A stretch of DNA of 64,000 bases from Neoarius graeffei (Eukaryota > Chordata > Actinopteri > Siluriformes > Ariidae), in the NCBI RefSeq assembly GCF_027579695.1, contig NC_083587.1, positions 8,416,501-8,480,500 of the forward strand. The letters run 5' to 3'. The notes beneath the pieces are model-generated. The model ran no database searches. It worked only from the letters and a program-made list of their open reading frames with translations, and was not told the origin of the DNA. Below are positions 62,506 to 64,000 of the stretch, piece after piece; the stretch's first letter is position 1, and each line of letters opens with the position of its first letter. Both the position numbers and the translations under genes were made by a program.

Positions 62506-62688
62506 GGGTCTATAGACCGAAAAAGAGCTTCTACCCAAGAGCCATAACTGCACTAAACAGTGCTTGTTTTAAAGGGACCGTGCAATTTAAAAACAAAAAA
62601 CAGCAGTGTGAATGTTTTGTGCGTGTATGTCTTTTTAGAGTTTTTGAGTTGTTAATATATATTATATGGACATATTTCTTTATTTTTA

Positions 62689-62834
62689 ATAAGCAGATGT
62701 TGCACTGGTAGGATGGCATCCAATTTCGTTGTACGATATGCAGTGACACGTTTTTATATTCAAAAGTGGAGCTCTCCGTCTCATGATTTCTCCTTCCACA
62801 CACACTTGCCACATTAGTTCGCTACCTGTCAAGT
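62689..62834 (-). repeat. 146-bp direct repeat, left copy, encoding a conserved exon
   Basis: Matches 63,749-63,894 at about 95 percent. On the minus strand it reads ELMWQVCVEGEIMRRRAPLL then NIKTCHCISYNEIG and HPTSATSAY, preceded by an AG acceptor (GGTAG at 62,821-62,825). The conserved Cys/His spacing suggests a structured exon of a transposon or host gene that I cannot name. A LINE 3' end lies between the two copies. Confidence 0.7.
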
Positions 62835-63748
62835 TAAACGTGTAAAAACAAAAATGTCCAAGTCTATTGCAATACTTCATAAAACTAAACACATTCCAAG
62901 CCAAAAATCATTGCACGCACTTTATAATTCTCTGCTTGTTCCATACATAACTTATTGTGTGGAGGTCTGGGGAAATGCAATCACAAACCCGATCTTCATA
63001 TTGCAGAAAAGAGCTATTGGGATCATACACAACGTATGTTATAGTGAACCAACCAATCAGTTTATAAACTTGAATGGCCTTAAATTTCGTGATTTTGTGG
63101 ATTACAAAATTGCTCAATTTATGTTTAAAATCAAAAACAAAACTATCCCTGACTGTATTCAGAGTTTTTTTCAAATCAGAGAGAATCATTATGAATTGAA
63201 AGGAACTCATATGTTTGTTAAAACAAAGTTCAGAACAAATGTGAAATAGAGGTGTATATCTATAACAGGAGTTAATTTATGGATTGGTCTTGAAAATGAA
63301 ATTAAACTGTGTAAAGGCCTTAAAGCATACAAACATAAGATTATCAGTAAGTACAAAACTGAGATATGAAATATGTTTGGAAAAAAATGGTTTGATTTAA
63401 ATTTGATCCAGCTACTTGATATGTAACGCTACAGAATACGAACACGGCAAAATCCAATATGTATGTTTTGGTGTTCATTTGAAATTAAAAGCTGTAAAAT
63501 TGTATTGAACAAAATGTAACAGATACTATTGTTACTATTATAATTTTAGGGTTTTTTTTCCTTTTTATTTCTTTCCTTAATTCCTTTGGCATAAAAAAAA
63601 AGATTTATTAATTTATGAAATGTGATGAGGGTAGACGCATTAAGCTTTTGCTTCAGTCTAATCCTTTTCGGTCTTTCTTGCTGATATGTATGTAACCAGT
63701 GTGTGTTATTGAAAGTTGAAATGACCGAAATAAATAATTAAATCTAAA
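62835..63748 (+). mobile_element. LINE 3' end (RT C-terminal fragment)
   Basis: Plus strand: MSKSIAILHKTKHIPSQKSL, LLVPYITYCVEVWGNA, IFILQKRAIGIIHNVCYSEP, NLNGLKFRDFVDYKIAQFMF and GTHMFVKTKFRTNV, the C-terminal part of a jockey/L2-related LINE RT with the (Y/S)(L/I)..P(Y)..YC...WG and LQK.A(I)RII blocks. One stop just upstream and another at 63,247. AT-rich 3' region with AATAAATAATTAAAT at the end. 5'-truncated. Confidence 0.75.
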
Positions 63749-63894
63749 ATAAGCAGATGTTGCACTGGTAGGATGGCGTCCAATTTCGTTGTACGATATG
63801 CAATGACACACTTTTATATTCAAAAGCGGAGCTCTCCGTCTCATGATTTCTCCTTCCACATACACTTGCCACATTAGTTCACTACCCGTCAAGT
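63749..63894 (-). repeat. 146-bp direct repeat, right copy
   Basis: Second copy of 62,689-62,834, with seven or so substitutions; reads SELMWQVYVEGEIMRRRAPL, then IKVCHCISYNEIGRHPTSAT on the minus strand. Continues into TTTATTTTTGAACATCAACA, which differs from the flank of the left copy. Confidence 0.75.
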
Positions 63895-64000
63895 TTATTT
63901 TTGAACATCAACATGCTTCAGGATATGTTGCATAATCACGATCACCTACTTCTATGTTTGAGTTGAGAGAGATTTCTTTCACAGCTACCCTAACTTGCAA
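63895..64000. other. No feature seen
   Basis: About 100 bases to the window edge without a recognisable feature. Confidence 0.5.

Overview
The window looks like nuclear DNA of a ray-finned fish, perhaps an otophysan such as a catfish or cyprinid. The basis is introns with GT/AG splice sites, a tRNA-derived SINE of the kind common in these fishes, long-TIR Tc1 elements, Rex1-like and L2-like LINEs, an RNase H-bearing I-type LINE, many hAT elements, and a PRDM9-like exon pair. Species is inference; nothing identifies it directly. About nine tenths of the sequence is transposon, mostly nested. I found no bacterial operon, rRNA, functional tRNA gene or CRISPR array.

Layout. 1-3.5 kb: LINE pieces on the minus strand, including an ORF1 with a GDSL/SGNH motif that runs off the left edge. 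3.5-6.7 kb: a gypsy-type LTR, a hAT end, and an I-type LINE (copy A) split by a THAP-domain DNA transposon. 6.7-10 kb: a hAT terminus, a RecQ-like helicase exon and a 1.24-kb hAT element with a perfect 8-bp target duplication. 10-24.1 kb: one I-type LINE (copy B) carrying five insertions: a foldback element with a recombinase-type exon, two hAT elements, a nearly complete copy of the same LINE family (copy C, 13-bp target duplication), and a palindromic hAT-like element. 24.1-26.7 kb: unassigned sequence and a second RecQ-like insertion. 26.7-30.1 kb: a four-level nest (repeat R, hAT, Harbinger-like, LTR). 30.2-36.2 kb: a second copy of the recombinase-type exon truncating a gypsy element, whose LTR is split by a hAT that holds another hAT and a further TIR element.

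36.7-40.6 kb holds the only host-gene material I can defend: two exons on the plus strand whose splice phase joins exactly into a PRDM9-like pre-SET and early PR/SET segment. The rest of the PR/SET domain and the zinc fingers are not visible. The intron contains SINE remnants and a dead Tc1 element. 41.4-52.8 kb: a Rex1-like LINE on the plus strand split by about 10 kb of minus-strand L2-like copies, which contain a hAT, a SINE, a GGGCAATTCC-ended insertion and a 699-bp TTAA-flanked foldback. 52.8-64 kb: a broken THAP gene, another Rex1-like LINE, a TIR element carrying a Tc1 transposon with an uninterrupted transposase frame, a hAT C-terminal domain, repeat R again, recombinase-type exons, and a LINE 3' end flanked by 146-bp direct repeats.

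These parts do not form one pathway. The value of the window is its readable insertion history: perfect target duplications, reading frames that resume across insertions, and repeated modules in opposite orientations. The Tc1 at 57-58.7 kb is the only element that looks able to encode its own transposase; the others are broken or non-autonomous as read here.
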